DNA of 64,000 nt from Clostridia bacterium. Lineage in GTDB: Bacteria > Bacillota > Clostridia > Christensenellales > CAG-138. The stretch lies in the NCBI GenBank assembly GCA_017429985.1, contig JAFRNW010000006.1:1-64000 (forward strand), read 5' to 3'. The first letter of the stretch is position 1, and the number at the start of each line of letters is the position of its first letter. A program made the position numbers and the translations under genes. The notes beneath the pieces are model-generated. The model was given only the letters and a program-made list of their open reading frames with translations, did no database searches and was not told the origin of the DNA. Shown one piece after another: positions 34,714 to 44,027 of the stretch.

Positions 34714-37332
34714 TTACGGCTTCGGTTCTGATACGGCAGGATAGCGGAGCGCGATCCAGATCCTGCGCGGCAGTCCGGCGTGATTCCGGACGCTTCCCCT
34801 GAGATTCCCGTACGCTTTCAGCACCCGGTCCCTGTCCGCTGTCCGGACCTGCCGCGAGGAAAACATCGTTCTTTCTGCCGCGCCGTAGACAGCAAGGATA
34901 TCCTGGCCGTCGATCCAGGGAAGCTCCGTGCGGATCCGTTCCGCATATTCTTCCGGCACTTCGTCCGGGCGGATGGACGATCCGCCCGCAAGGCGTATCA
35001 TTGCGTCGCATTCCTTCGCCGCGTAAAGAACCGAGCGTTCCGGATCCCCGTACAGCCTCTCCTGTCGCTTCCTCCTGTTGAAGAGATACGCGGCAGCCGT
35101 TGCGCCTGCGGTCAGCAGCAGGACCAGGATCCGTATTACAGCGCTACGGACGCTCTTACAGACGCCCGGTGATCCGGCCGTGCCGGCGCCGGGCAGGATG
35201 ATGTCTGCCCCCGTGCCTCCTTCTCCGTGCTCCGTAACCGGCTCTCCGTCCGGACCAGGTTCCGCCGTTTCCTGTCCGGGAACTTCCCCTTCCGGATCCG
35301 GTTCCGTATCGGTTTCCTCTTCCGGTGACAGTTCATCATCCGGCTCTCCCGTTGCTTCCGGTTCTGGCGTTGCGTCCGGTTCAGGCGTTAAACCTTCCTC
35401 TTCCGGCTGGTCTTCAGGCTCGTGCGTATCGGCGGGCTCCGGCGTTGCGGTCGGAGGAGGCGTCAGCGTGGGAGCAAGCCCTCCGGCAGCCGCATCGTTC
35501 CCTTCGTTCGGCGTCATTTCCACGGGGATCCATTCGAGCTGCAGCGGGTCGAACACTTCGACCCACGCATGCGCGTGCGTGTCCTCAATATCAAAATAGC
35601 CCTCTTCATCCGTATCCTTCAGATAGTCCGACTGAACGATGATGTATCCCTCCGCGTACCGCGCGGGGATCCCGAGAGAACGGAGCATGACCGCGGCGGT
35701 CGTCGCGAAATGGATGCAGTATCCCTGCCTGCTTTGATTCATGAAATACGTGGAGAAATCGGCGTCAGCCGGTATGGCGGGCGGATCGTAGGAGTAGCTG
35801 CAGTATTCATTAAAGACCCTCTGCAGGGATGAACAGACAGCCGCGGGGTTCAGCGTGCCGGAGTCTGTTACGTCCGTGATCCCGAACTGTTCGCACAGCG
35901 CTTTTCCGCACTTTGCCGTGTCCTCGGGGAGCTGCGTATAGTAATCAAAGATATATCGCAGATAATGGGAAATGTCATCGTACACGGATGACTTCCCGAA
36001 TCTGTTCTTGATGACGGCCGCGTATCCTTCCATGATCGCGTCAGTTGGATCTGCACTGGCGGAGACCGGAATGTTTGCGAATGCGTTCCTCAGCTGAAGC
36101 GCGTATACGGAATATCCCGATATCCCCGCTCCCCCGTCCGTATCGATCCCCGTATCGTTCCGGTACCGGGTGCCGTTCAGGTCGTCCGTTCCGGTTAACA
36201 GTCCCTGCGGAAGCACAAGAGAGCTGATCTGTTTCCGGTCCGACTTGAGGGAGAACAGATATCTTTGTTCTCCGTTCCCGAGGATGCGCTCGGCTTCCGC
36301 GTGCAAAAGAAGCGGGTTCGTTCCGATCACATAGGATTCATAGGTCTGTGCGGGAACCTCTTCCCAGCCGTCGTCGGTATATACGGTACCCGCGAAATTG
36401 CGGATATACAGGGAAAGCCGTTCCGATACGCGCGCTTTCAGCGCCGTTGCTCCGGTAAAACGGATCTCGGAAAGATCCCTAAAACGCCCGTGGCTGAGCC
36501 CGTCGTTCGGCCTGCCGATCAGATCGCCGAGTTTCGATTCGTAAACGGACTCCCGGATCCTGTTCCAGATGTCCGGTTTCTCATATCCTTTTTCCGGTAG
36601 GATCAGCGACGAAACGCCGAACACGGAAAAAGCCATGATCACGGCGGTCAAGGCAGCCATGGCCCTGAGAGACGGACGTTTCCTGATCCGGTCCAGCCTG
36701 ACCTTCAGACTGAGTTCGGTATCTTCGGATACCGAAGCGGAAAGAAGCCCTCCGTATCTTCTGAAAATGGAAAACGCAAACCAGGCGGCAAGGATCGCAA
36801 AAAAGGACGCTGTATTTCCGGAAAGCGAGAAGAACAGCCCCGGGAACAGGCACGGAACGGAAGCAGCTGTGAGAAGAAGCAGGCTGTCCCCTTTCGTGAC
36901 CGCGTATGACGCCAGTATCGTGCTGATGAACATCAGCGTGCACAGCGCGTAGAAAACGGACGCCCCCTCCTCGTGAAGAAGCGTTGCAAGAAGTTCAGGA
37001 AGCTTTCCTCCGCAGGCACTGAACAGATCTCTGATCAGCATCAGCCAGCTCTGCACGAGCTCGTCGGCGTGGAACCAGATAAACAGGCCGGAAAGCGCGA
37101 CGCTGACGGCAAACAGCACGGCGCTGCTTTTCAGCGAAAAAATCACCAGATAGATCAGGCAGAACGCTAGCGTGACAAGATACGGGGCAATGCCACCGCT
37201 GAGCCTGTATTCCGTAACAAAGCAGAAATAGAACCCGGTCTGGGCAAGGAAAAGGATCAGCAGACGGACGGCGTACTCGTAGAGCGGTACGGCCGGACGC
37301 GCGGGATTTCCATTTTTCGCCCCGTTACGCAT
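34714..37332 (-). CDS. Transglutaminase-like membrane protein
   Basis: This 872-residue protein has six or seven N-terminal hydrophobic segments (about 20-270). A large extracytoplasmic region contains a transglutaminase-type Cys protease fold, with catalytic Cys in RQGYCIHFATTAAVMLRSLG and His in DTHAHAWVEVFD. A Pro/Glu/Thr linker of PEPDATPEPE type, a final membrane segment and a cytosolic tail (YAAKECDAMIRLAGG) follow. The gene overlaps DUF58 by 8 bases. The moxR-DUF58-transglutaminase trio is common in bacteria; the role is poorly defined, probably envelope protein maturation. The start is the ATG after GGAGGAATCGGAA; a 30-codon upstream extension is rejected. Confidence 0.88.
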   Translation of the reverse strand: MRNGAKNGNPARPAVPLYEYAVRLLILFLAQTGFYFCFVTEYRLSGGIAPYLVTLAFCLIYLVIFSLKSSAVLFAVSVALSGLFIWFHADELVQSWLMLIRDLFSACGGKLPELLATLLHEEGASVFYALCTLMFISTILASYAVTKGDSLLLLTAASVPCLFPGLFFSLSGNTASFFAILAAWFAFSIFRRYGGLLSASVSEDTELSLKVRLDRIRKRPSLRAMAALTAVIMAFSVFGVSSLILPEKGYEKPDIWNRIRESVYESKLGDLIGRPNDGLSHGRFRDLSEIRFTGATALKARVSERLSLYIRNFAGTVYTDDGWEEVPAQTYESYVIGTNPLLLHAEAERILGNGEQRYLFSLKSDRKQISSLVLPQGLLTGTDDLNGTRYRNDTGIDTDGGAGISGYSVYALQLRNAFANIPVSASADPTDAIMEGYAAVIKNRFGKSSVYDDISHYLRYIFDYYTQLPEDTAKCGKALCEQFGITDVTDSGTLNPAAVCSSLQRVFNEYCSYSYDPPAIPADADFSTYFMNQSRQGYCIHFATTAAVMLRSLGIPARYAEGYIIVQSDYLKDTDEEGYFDIEDTHAHAWVEVFDPLQLEWIPVEMTPNEGNDAAAGGLAPTLTPPPTATPEPADTHEPEDQPEEEGLTPEPDATPEPEATGEPDDELSPEEETDTEPDPEGEVPGQETAEPGPDGEPVTEHGEGGTGADIILPGAGTAGSPGVCKSVRSAVIRILVLLLTAGATAAAYLFNRRKRQERLYGDPERSVLYAAKECDAMIRLAGGSSIRPDEVPEEYAERIRTELPWIDGQDILAVYGAAERTMFSSRQVRTADRDRVLKAYGNLRGSVRNHAGLPRRIWIALRYPAVSEPKP

Positions 37333-38548
37333 TTCCGATTCCTCCCTCCTCTTCCGGCACTTCGCCGCTAACCATCTGAAGATCGCAGCCGAGTTCCCGG
37401 ATCTCCCGCGGATACGATTCATCGCAGCCGACGGGCATCACCGTGATCCTCCTGCAGAGGTTGGAATCCATCAGCATGGAGAAGATCTCTTTTTCTTCCC
37501 CGTTCAGTTCCTTTGCGGACGCGGTCCCGCCGATCATGTAAACGAGGTGCAGTTCCGTTGAAAAGGGAGCCTGCATCGCGAGATTCCGGATCGTCTCATA
37601 GGGGGAGCTTGCGGGCATGCCGAGCATTTCGTGGAGCGCAGCCGCGAGCGATTCCGTGTCGGAAACACGGACGGTATGGAAAACGGAATCCTCGCCTATC
37701 CAGCTGATATGGTGAAGGACGTCGCGGGAAACGAGCGTTTCGGAAACCGACATCAAAGTCCCCATGACGCTTTCCTTTTCCTCGGGACTCGCTTTTTCTC
37801 TAATCTCCACCAGGAAATGGACGAGCGGGCTGAGCGGAAGACCGTACTCCTTTACAATCAGCCGGTTCATCCGTCCCGAAAGCTTCCAGTGGATGCTGTG
37901 ATGCGCGTCCCCGGGCACATAATCCCTTAGATCGAATATCTCGGACGGATCGTTTCCCGCCCGTTCCGTCGAATACGTGCTGCTCTCAATGCCCAGATCC
38001 GAGGAATTCTCCGTTTCGACAAGGCAGTCCACCGTATCCGGAAACACGTACAGACTGTCCGTATCGCACTGGCAGTTCTGACCGGGAACCTGAAAGCGGA
38101 ACAGGCCCAGAATATCGTAAACATAAACATGCCGGAGACCGAAATCGATCCTCCCGCATTCATCGAAGCGGATCGTGATCGGAAGACGGGCGGACTTTTT
38201 CCCCCCGATCGCGAAGTCCGCCGCCGCTTCCCCGGAAGAAGGCGGAACGTTCACGGAGCGGCCGAACGCGTTGGAGCATGTGATCCGTACCTGTCCGTTC
38301 AGACACGGAAGCATGGATTCATTCCGGATATTCAGTTCCAGCGGGGTGTCGCCCTTCGGCACCATGTCGTCCTCCACGGAAAGGCTGCAGTATATCCTGC
38401 GGCGCAGCGGAAGCGTCAGGAGAAGGGATAGAACAGGCAGAATCAGCAGCGCGATCAGCAGCAGATGAAACGCGTACGCTTCAAATGCCGCGAACAAAGC
38501 GACAGCGAGGATCAAGATATCAAGATAGAGGATCCTGTACCTTGCCAT
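37325..38548 (-). CDS. DUF58 domain protein
   Basis: This 407-residue protein has two N-terminal membrane segments (LYLDILILAVALFAAFEAY onward) and a beta-rich region. The DUF58 core is RDYVPGDAHHSIHWKLSGR near residue 215, followed by a von Willebrand-A-like segment. It is the standard partner of MoxR ATPases and lies 3 bases after moxR and 8 bases overlapped with the transglutaminase gene, so all three are translationally linked. The molecular role is unknown. Confidence 0.88.
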   Translation of the reverse strand: MARYRILYLDILILAVALFAAFEAYAFHLLLIALLILPVLSLLLTLPLRRRIYCSLSVEDDMVPKGDTPLELNIRNESMLPCLNGQVRITCSNAFGRSVNVPPSSGEAAADFAIGGKKSARLPITIRFDECGRIDFGLRHVYVYDILGLFRFQVPGQNCQCDTDSLYVFPDTVDCLVETENSSDLGIESSTYSTERAGNDPSEIFDLRDYVPGDAHHSIHWKLSGRMNRLIVKEYGLPLSPLVHFLVEIREKASPEEKESVMGTLMSVSETLVSRDVLHHISWIGEDSVFHTVRVSDTESLAAALHEMLGMPASSPYETIRNLAMQAPFSTELHLVYMIGGTASAKELNGEEKEIFSMLMDSNLCRRITVMPVGCDESYPREIRELGCDLQMVSGEVPEEEGGIGNA

Positions 38549-38551
38549 AAA

Positions 38552-39481
38552 TCAGACAACGGAAGGCGTAGATACCTGCGACAGGGCGCGTTTCAGAAGC
38601 TGCTGCTCCGTCAGGCCGCTCACTCTCGCGCGCGGGCTCAGGAAAACGCGGTGCGAACAGACGTTTTCAAATACGGTCTGCACGTCCTGCGGTATGACAT
38701 AATCCCTGCCGCTGAGATACGCGCAGGATTTGCTCATTCTAAGGAGCGCGATTGATCCGCGAGGGCTGACGCCGAGCCGGATCGAAGGCTGTGACCTGGT
38801 CCATCCGGCCAGGGAGGATATGTACTGATAGATCGGATCGGACACATAGACCGACTCAACATCACGCTGGATCGCCAGAAGGTCCGACGGAGATACGACT
38901 TTATGCACGGAATCCAGGGACACCGTGTTCTGATGTCTCCTCAGTATCTCGACCTCGTTTTTTTTATCCGGATAACCCATGGACAGCCGGATCATGAAAC
39001 GGTCCATCTGCGACTCCGGAAGCGGCTGCGTGCCGGAGGAACCGGCGGGGTTCTGGGTCGCGATCACGAGAAACGGTTTCGGAACAGGATGCGTGATCCC
39101 GTCCACCGTGATATTCCCTTCCTCCATCACTTCGAGGAGCGCGGACTGCGTTTTGCTGGAAGCCCGGTTGATCTCATCGGCAAGAAACAGGTTGCACATC
39201 GCCGCGCCGGGAACATATTCCCCCATACTGCCCCCTGTCAGCAGCGTCGTGTATCCCGTCACGTCGGACGGCATGACGTCCGGGGTGAACTGCATCCGCT
39301 TATACGAAAGATCCATCGCCCGGGAAAATGCGAGCGCCATGGTGGTCTTGCCGACCCCGGGAACGTCTTCCAGAAGGACGTGGCCGCCTGCCAGCATGGC
39401 CATCAGGATCCTTCCGATGACGGCGTCTTTCCCGACAACGACCTTCTTGACCTGCGTTATGATCTCGTGAACCTGATTCAT
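38552..39481 (-). CDS. MoxR family AAA+ ATPase
   Basis: This 309-residue AAA+ ATPase is thought to act as a chaperone that activates or inserts cofactors or metals in partner proteins. Walker A EDVPGVGKTTMA is near residue 40, Walker B is LFLADEINRAS, and sensor 1 is FLVIATQNPAG. SQMDRFMIRLSMGYP and sensor 2 SPRGSIALLR follow. I use the ATG of MNQVHEI, 6 bases after GGAG; a TTG four codons earlier overlaps that site. It is first in the moxR-DUF58-transglutaminase operon. Confidence 0.93.
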   Translation of the reverse strand: MNQVHEIITQVKKVVVGKDAVIGRILMAMLAGGHVLLEDVPGVGKTTMALAFSRAMDLSYKRMQFTPDVMPSDVTGYTTLLTGGSMGEYVPGAAMCNLFLADEINRASSKTQSALLEVMEEGNITVDGITHPVPKPFLVIATQNPAGSSGTQPLPESQMDRFMIRLSMGYPDKKNEVEILRRHQNTVSLDSVHKVVSPSDLLAIQRDVESVYVSDPIYQYISSLAGWTRSQPSIRLGVSPRGSIALLRMSKSCAYLSGRDYVIPQDVQTVFENVCSHRVFLSPRARVSGLTEQQLLKRALSQVSTPSVV

Positions 39482-39691
39482 CTTGTTCTCCAATATTCTT
39501 ATTCCATTTTATATTACTTTGGTCATGGGACAGAATTATTACTGAATTGTACAACTATTGTGACAAACCAGCCGGATTCATCATATCATCCGCCCTGCAA
39601 AACGGCATCCGCGATGATCACGATTTTATAATTTCGCAATAATCGTTTATCGTTTCCACGCTGATTTTCCATGGCCCGTGCCCCCTTTCAT
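39482..39691. other. Divergent intergenic region moxR / beta-CASP gene
   Basis: No gene is supported here. A candidate minus-strand promoter (TTGTCA with TAATAAT about 19 bases on) could serve moxR, but the spacing is poor. I saw no riboswitch or strong hairpin. Confidence 0.4.
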
Positions 39692-39720
39692 TTGATTTTT
39701 TCAAAGCGTGATTATATGAT
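39692..39720 (+). promoter_or_regulatory. Promoter of the beta-CASP nuclease gene
   Basis: -35 TTGATT and -10 TATGAT, 17 bases apart, about 30 bases before the AGGAGA-ATG pair. Confidence 0.6.
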
Positions 39721-39754
39721 AATAATTGAGATCAATCGGAACAGGAGAACAGCG

Positions 39755-41380
39755 ATGCAACTGACATTCATCGGTGCGACACACGAAGTCACGGGCAGCT
39801 GTATGTTTCTCAGCGCCTGCGGGAAAAACATCCTGATCGATTACGGTATGGAGCAGGGAAAAAACATTTATGAAAACGTGGACCTTCCCGTCCTTCCCTT
39901 CAACATCGACTATGTCTTCCTGACCCACGCCCACATCGATCACTCCGGCCTTCTTCCCCTTCTCTACAAGAACGGATTCAAAGGAGAGGTGCACGCCACC
40001 ATCACAACGCACAGCCTGTGCGAGATCATGCTTCTGGACAGCGCGCACATTCAGGAGCAGGAAGCGGAATACCAGAACCGGAAAGGCATGCGATCTGCCG
40101 AAACGCCCGTTCAGCCGCTGTATGACAGCGACGACGCGAGAGGCGTTCTCAGCCACTTTGTCGATCACCGCTATGACAGGACTGACAACGTCTGCGAGGG
40201 GATCCGCATACGCTTCACCGACGCAGGACACCTGCTCGGCTCCGCCTCCATCGAAGTATTCCTCAACGAAGACGGCGAGGAGCGGAAAGTCGTCTTCTCC
40301 GGCGATATCGGGAATAAGGGCCAGCCGTTGATCCGGGACCCGCACTATCTGAAAGACGCCGATTACGTCGTGATGGAATCCACCTACGGAAACAGAAATC
40401 ACGAACCGGTCGAAGACAACGTTCCCCTTCTTGCGGCCGTCATCCAGCGCACTCTCGACCGCGGAGGAAACGTGGTCATTCCCGCTTTCGCGGTCGGCAG
40501 AACGCAGGAGATCCTCTATTATCTTAGAAAGATCAAAGTTGACGGACTGGTCAAAGGGCATGACGGTTTCCCTGTCTATGTCGACAGTCCGCTCGCCATC
40601 AACGCGACGAAAGTCTTTGTGGACAATGCCCAGTACTGCTACGAGAAAGAAGCCGCGGCTCTTCTGAAGCAGGGCATCAACCCGATCGGCTGTCCCGATC
40701 TCGTCACCGCCGTCACAAGCGAGGAATCCATCGCGATCAATACGGACACCGTCCCGAAAATCATCATCTCCGCGAGCGGCATGTGCGATGCAGGCAGGGT
40801 CCGCCATCATCTCAAACATAATCTCTGGCGCCCGGAATGCACGATCCTGTTTGTCGGCTACCAGGCGGTCGGAACGCCGGGCAGAGCGATCCACGACGGC
40901 GCGGAAAAAATCAAGCTGTTCGGCGAGGAGATTGCCGTTAAGGCGGAGATCGGCGTTCTGCGCGGTCTCAGCGGACATGCGGACCATGACGGGCTGATCG
41001 AATGGGTCACAAGTTTTAAGCAGAAACCGAAACGCATATTCGTCAACCATGGCGAAGCCTCCGTATGCGAGACATTTGCCGAAGAGCTGCACACGCAGTA
41101 CGGATTCGAGACGTTCACTCCCTATTCCGGAACTTCCTTCGATCTTCTCAAAAATGAATTCATACGGATCACGATGGGTATCCCGGTCCAGGAGAAGAAA
41201 CAGGACAAAGAACCTCAGGGATCCAAGCCTTCGCCCAAGTCCCTGTATGCTAAACTTCTGATCGCGTTCGACCGTCTCGCCTCTTTGATCCGGAACGGTT
41301 CAGGCCGCGCTAACGCCGACATCGAAAAGATGACGCGCAAGATCAACGATCTCTGCAACGACTGGGAAGACAAAAACTGA
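39755..41380 (+). CDS. MBL-fold beta-CASP RNase
   Basis: This 541-residue metallo-beta-lactamase/beta-CASP protein is related to bacterial YSH1/CPSF73-like RNases. The N-terminal IGATHEVTGSCMFLSA leads to zinc ligands THAHIDHSGLLP near 60-66, DAGHLLGSASIE and SGDIG. Beta-CASP motifs are GGNVVIPAFAVGRTQE and IIISASGMCDAGRVRHHL. The RMMBL end has LSGHADHDGLIEW and FVNHGE, then a helical tail. AGGAGA lies 8 bases before the ATG; the longer upstream frame lacks a ribosome site. It likely processes or degrades RNA in the cytosol; endo- versus exonuclease action cannot be told. Confidence 0.9.
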   Translation: MQLTFIGATHEVTGSCMFLSACGKNILIDYGMEQGKNIYENVDLPVLPFNIDYVFLTHAHIDHSGLLPLLYKNGFKGEVHATITTHSLCEIMLLDSAHIQEQEAEYQNRKGMRSAETPVQPLYDSDDARGVLSHFVDHRYDRTDNVCEGIRIRFTDAGHLLGSASIEVFLNEDGEERKVVFSGDIGNKGQPLIRDPHYLKDADYVVMESTYGNRNHEPVEDNVPLLAAVIQRTLDRGGNVVIPAFAVGRTQEILYYLRKIKVDGLVKGHDGFPVYVDSPLAINATKVFVDNAQYCYEKEAAALLKQGINPIGCPDLVTAVTSEESIAINTDTVPKIIISASGMCDAGRVRHHLKHNLWRPECTILFVGYQAVGTPGRAIHDGAEKIKLFGEEIAVKAEIGVLRGLSGHADHDGLIEWVTSFKQKPKRIFVNHGEASVCETFAEELHTQYGFETFTPYSGTSFDLLKNEFIRITMGIPVQEKKQDKEPQGSKPSPKSLYAKLLIAFDRLASLIRNGSGRANADIEKMTRKINDLCNDWEDKN

Positions 41381-41420
41381 GATCCATTGCAGAACCGCAA
41401 TGATTTTTTCAATGTAAACG

Positions 41421-41443
41421 AAAAGGCAGCAGTGCTGCCTTTT
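41421..41443. terminator. Bidirectional terminator between convergent genes
   Basis: Perfect 10-bp arms AAAAGGCAGC/GCTGCCTTTT around AGT. The A/T ends of the stem act as the T tract for both directions, ending the RNase gene and putP. Confidence 0.85.
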
Positions 41444-41466
41444 CTCTGTATTATCATTATAAGATT

Positions 41467-42918
41467 TCAATCGGTGCTGTTTACCGCGCGGTCGAACAGA
41501 TCCTGCACCGCGATATCGGGCTCTTTATCCGCAAGCGACACGGCAATACCTACGATCAGGCCGACCACCGCGCCGGGAAGGATCTCATAGATTCCCGTGG
41601 AGGAAAGCAGCGTAAGCCATAGCACATCGACCACAGCGCCCGAAACGATGCTTGCAACGGTTCCCTTGAACGTAAACCGCTTCCAGAAGAGACTGAGCAT
41701 GATGGCGGGCCCGAAGGCGGCTCCGAACAGACCCCAGGCATTCTCTACAAGGCCCATGATCGTCTTGCTTCCGGGATCCGACGCGATCATCAGGGCGACC
41801 ACTGCAATGATAAGGACGATGATCCTTCCGATCCATCCCATTTCCTTGTCCGTCGCCTTGTTTTTCCGGACGATGGGCTTATACACATCGCTCGCAAACG
41901 CCGAGGACGCGGACAGAAGCTGAGAGTCTGCCGTCGACATGGACGCGGCAAGGATCGCAGAAAGAAGTATGCCGGAGATCACGCCGGGGAAGATAAACCG
42001 CACCATCTGGATGAAAACGGTGGAACTGTCGCTGATCTCGCCGAGAAGAAGATGTCCGATGCATCCCGCGGCGACCGAGAACAGAATGATCAGAATGTTC
42101 CAGGTGATGCCGATTTTCGCGCTCTTCTTCAGATCCTTGTCGGAACGGACCGACATGAACCGGATGATGATGTGCGGCATGCCGAAATATCCGATCCCCC
42201 AGCTGAGACCGCTGACAACGTCCTTCCAGCTGCTGAAAAGATTCCAGTAACCGTCGGGCAGAGACGCGCCTTTCGCGAGTCCCTGCGCGGAAACGATGCC
42301 AAGCGCGAACAGCGGCGCGATCAGAAGCGAGCCAAGCATCAGGAGACCCTGGAAAAAGTCCGTCCAGCAGACGGCGCTGAATCCGCCGAGGAACGTATAG
42401 GATACGATAATGGCCGTCGCGATGTACATGGCGACCTTGGCGTCGATCCCGATAACCGTATGGAACAGCGTCCCGCATGCCTTTACGCTGGATGCCGCGT
42501 AGAGCGTATACGCAACAAGGAAGATCACCGCGCAGATCACCTGCAGGATCTTACTCTTTGAAAGGAAGCGGTTCGTCAGATACTGCGGGATCGTGATGGA
42601 GTCGTTCGCGACAATGGAGAATTTGCGCAGTCTGGACGCTTCCAGCACCCAGCTCAGAGCGTAGCCGATGATCAGACCGATTGCGATCCATGCCTGTCCG
42701 ATCCCGGCCGCATAGATCGATGCCGGCAATCCCATCAGAACCCAAGCGCTCATATCCGAAGCGCCTGCAGAAAGAGCGGACACCCACGGGCCCATCTTTC
42801 TGTCACCGAGGAAATACTGCTTCTCCCCCGCGTTTTTGTTCCTGAGAAAGAAGTGGAGGCCGACGGCGATCATGCCGATCAGATAGACAATAAATACAAT
42901 CAGTTCTGCGTTCATCAT
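41467..42918 (-). CDS. putP: Sodium/proline symporter
   Basis: This 483-residue member of the sodium:solute symporter family has about 13 hydrophobic segments. The N-terminal GDRKMGPWVSALSAGASDMSAWVLMGLP is the PutP sodium-site region. SYTFLGGFSAVCWTDFFQG and the helix-8 AILAASMSTADSQLL are family signatures. It imports proline with Na+ and could feed amino-acid fermentation. The ribosome site is weak (AAGAAAG). It is divergent from a LysR-type regulator gene, which may control it; a palindrome overlaps its -35 box. Confidence 0.92.
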   Translation of the reverse strand: MMNAELIVFIVYLIGMIAVGLHFFLRNKNAGEKQYFLGDRKMGPWVSALSAGASDMSAWVLMGLPASIYAAGIGQAWIAIGLIIGYALSWVLEASRLRKFSIVANDSITIPQYLTNRFLSKSKILQVICAVIFLVAYTLYAASSVKACGTLFHTVIGIDAKVAMYIATAIIVSYTFLGGFSAVCWTDFFQGLLMLGSLLIAPLFALGIVSAQGLAKGASLPDGYWNLFSSWKDVVSGLSWGIGYFGMPHIIIRFMSVRSDKDLKKSAKIGITWNILIILFSVAAGCIGHLLLGEISDSSTVFIQMVRFIFPGVISGILLSAILAASMSTADSQLLSASSAFASDVYKPIVRKNKATDKEMGWIGRIIVLIIAVVALMIASDPGSKTIMGLVENAWGLFGAAFGPAIMLSLFWKRFTFKGTVASIVSGAVVDVLWLTLLSSTGIYEILPGAVVGLIVGIAVSLADKEPDIAVQDLFDRAVNSTD

Positions 42919-42970
42919 TTCATACCATAACTTTCTTTAATGTTTTCCATTAATATAAATTATGTTCTGT

Positions 42971-42999
42971 AGTTTATGGCCAAAATATTGGAATGTCAA
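42971..42999 (-). promoter_or_regulatory. Promoter of putP
   Basis: Perfect -35 TTGACA and -10 TAAACT, 17 bases apart on the minus strand, about 50 bases before the ATG. Confidence 0.7.
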
Positions 43000-43001
43000 T
43001 A
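42986..43001. promoter_or_regulatory. Palindrome over the putP -35 box
   Basis: TATTG-N6-CAATA covers the -35 hexamer of putP. LysR regulators often bind such A/T-ended dyads, and a lysR gene is divergent here, so it may be the operator. Confidence 0.4.
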
Positions 43002-43054
43002 CTCCATTTGAATTTAATTATTTGCTATTCATTGATTATTCAGAAATAAATCGG

Positions 43055-43084
43055 TTGACATGATATATCTGATTGTTATATAAG
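43055..43084 (+). promoter_or_regulatory. Promoter of the LysR gene
   Basis: Perfect -35 TTGACA; the -10 is TATATA (16-base spacing) or TATAAG (18). It is divergent from the putP promoter, with the two -35 boxes about 55 bases apart. Confidence 0.65.
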
Positions 43085-43124
43085 TAATCTTAATGAATAA
43101 TGTGTGAAAAGACGGAGGACCGGC

Positions 43125-44015
43125 ATGGATATCAAAAAATACGAAACGCTTTTGCGCGTGATCGAACAGGGAAGCATCACAAGAGCAGCCGATACGCTCG
43201 GATGCACGCAGTCCAGCGTCAGCCAGACGATCAACAACCTGGAATCGGAATTCGGTTTTCCCGTCCTGATCCGCAGCAGGACAGGCATCCGTCTGACGCC
43301 CGAAGGAGAAAAGATCCTCCCTGCCATCCGCGGGATCCTCACCAGCAGCGAACAGCTGAACCAGATCGTCTCCTCCATCCGAGGGCTGGATACGGGCATC
43401 GTGCGGATCGGAACGTTTTCCAGCGTAGGCGTGCACTGGCTTCCCAGCATGATCAAGGAATTTGCCGGCATGTATCCGGATATCGAACTGAATCTGATGA
43501 GCGGAGATTACTACGATGTGGAGCAGTGGCTGAAGGACGGGTCGATCGATCTCGGATTCATCGCGCTTCCGTCGTCCGTAAACTGCAGGACGTTCCCGCT
43601 GATGGAAGACAGGCTCCTCGCGGTGCTTCCGATCGGGCACAGACTTGCGGATCTGGAGCAGGTGCCGCTTGTCGACCTGAAAGACGAGACTTTCATCAGC
43701 CTTCTGGCCGCTTCCGACCAGGACGTCCGGCGCGTTCTGGAATCCGTCGGGATCCGTCCGAAGGTGAAGTATAAGACAAAGGACGATTACGCCATCATTT
43801 CCATGGTGGAAAACGGTCTCGGCATCAGCATCATGCCGGAGCTCCTTCTGCAGGGGCATCACAGCAATGTCGTAACGCTCCCCACCTTCCCTGGTGTCCA
43901 GCGCGTCATCGCCCTGGCCGTTCCCGACAGCGCGGAATTCAGTCCCGCCGTTCAGGCGTTCGCACTGCACGTCAGGAAATGGGTCTCCAGAAACTGCGCA
44001 AATAAAAACGGCTGA
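43125..44015 (+). CDS. LysR-family transcriptional regulator
   Basis: The 296-residue protein has an N-terminal winged helix-turn-helix, GSITRAADTLGCTQSSVSQT near residues 17-36. The linker helix ends RLTPEGEKILP, and a LysR substrate domain starts at GIVRIGTFSSVGVHWLPS. GGAGGA lies 5 bases before the ATG. It is divergent from putP, the usual arrangement for a LysR protein and its target. The effector is unknown. Its stop codon abuts that of the convergent pseudouridine synthase gene with no gap. Confidence 0.92.
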   Translation: MDIKKYETLLRVIEQGSITRAADTLGCTQSSVSQTINNLESEFGFPVLIRSRTGIRLTPEGEKILPAIRGILTSSEQLNQIVSSIRGLDTGIVRIGTFSSVGVHWLPSMIKEFAGMYPDIELNLMSGDYYDVEQWLKDGSIDLGFIALPSSVNCRTFPLMEDRLLAVLPIGHRLADLEQVPLVDLKDETFISLLAASDQDVRRVLESVGIRPKVKYKTKDDYAIISMVENGLGISIMPELLLQGHHSNVVTLPTFPGVQRVIALAVPDSAEFSPAVQAFALHVRKWVSRNCANKNG

Positions 44016-44027
44016 TCAGTTCAGCCG
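44004..44027 (-). terminator. Terminator overlapping both convergent stop codons
   Basis: The 7-bp arms CGGCTGA/TCAGCCG are followed on the minus strand by TTTTTATTT. The hairpin contains the stop codons of lysR and of the RluA gene, so it lies partly inside both coding regions. Confidence 0.65.

Noticed and set aside
39701-41092. 463-codon minus-strand frame opposite the beta-CASP gene
   Set aside because: Antisense shadow; the plus-strand protein has complete catalytic motifs.
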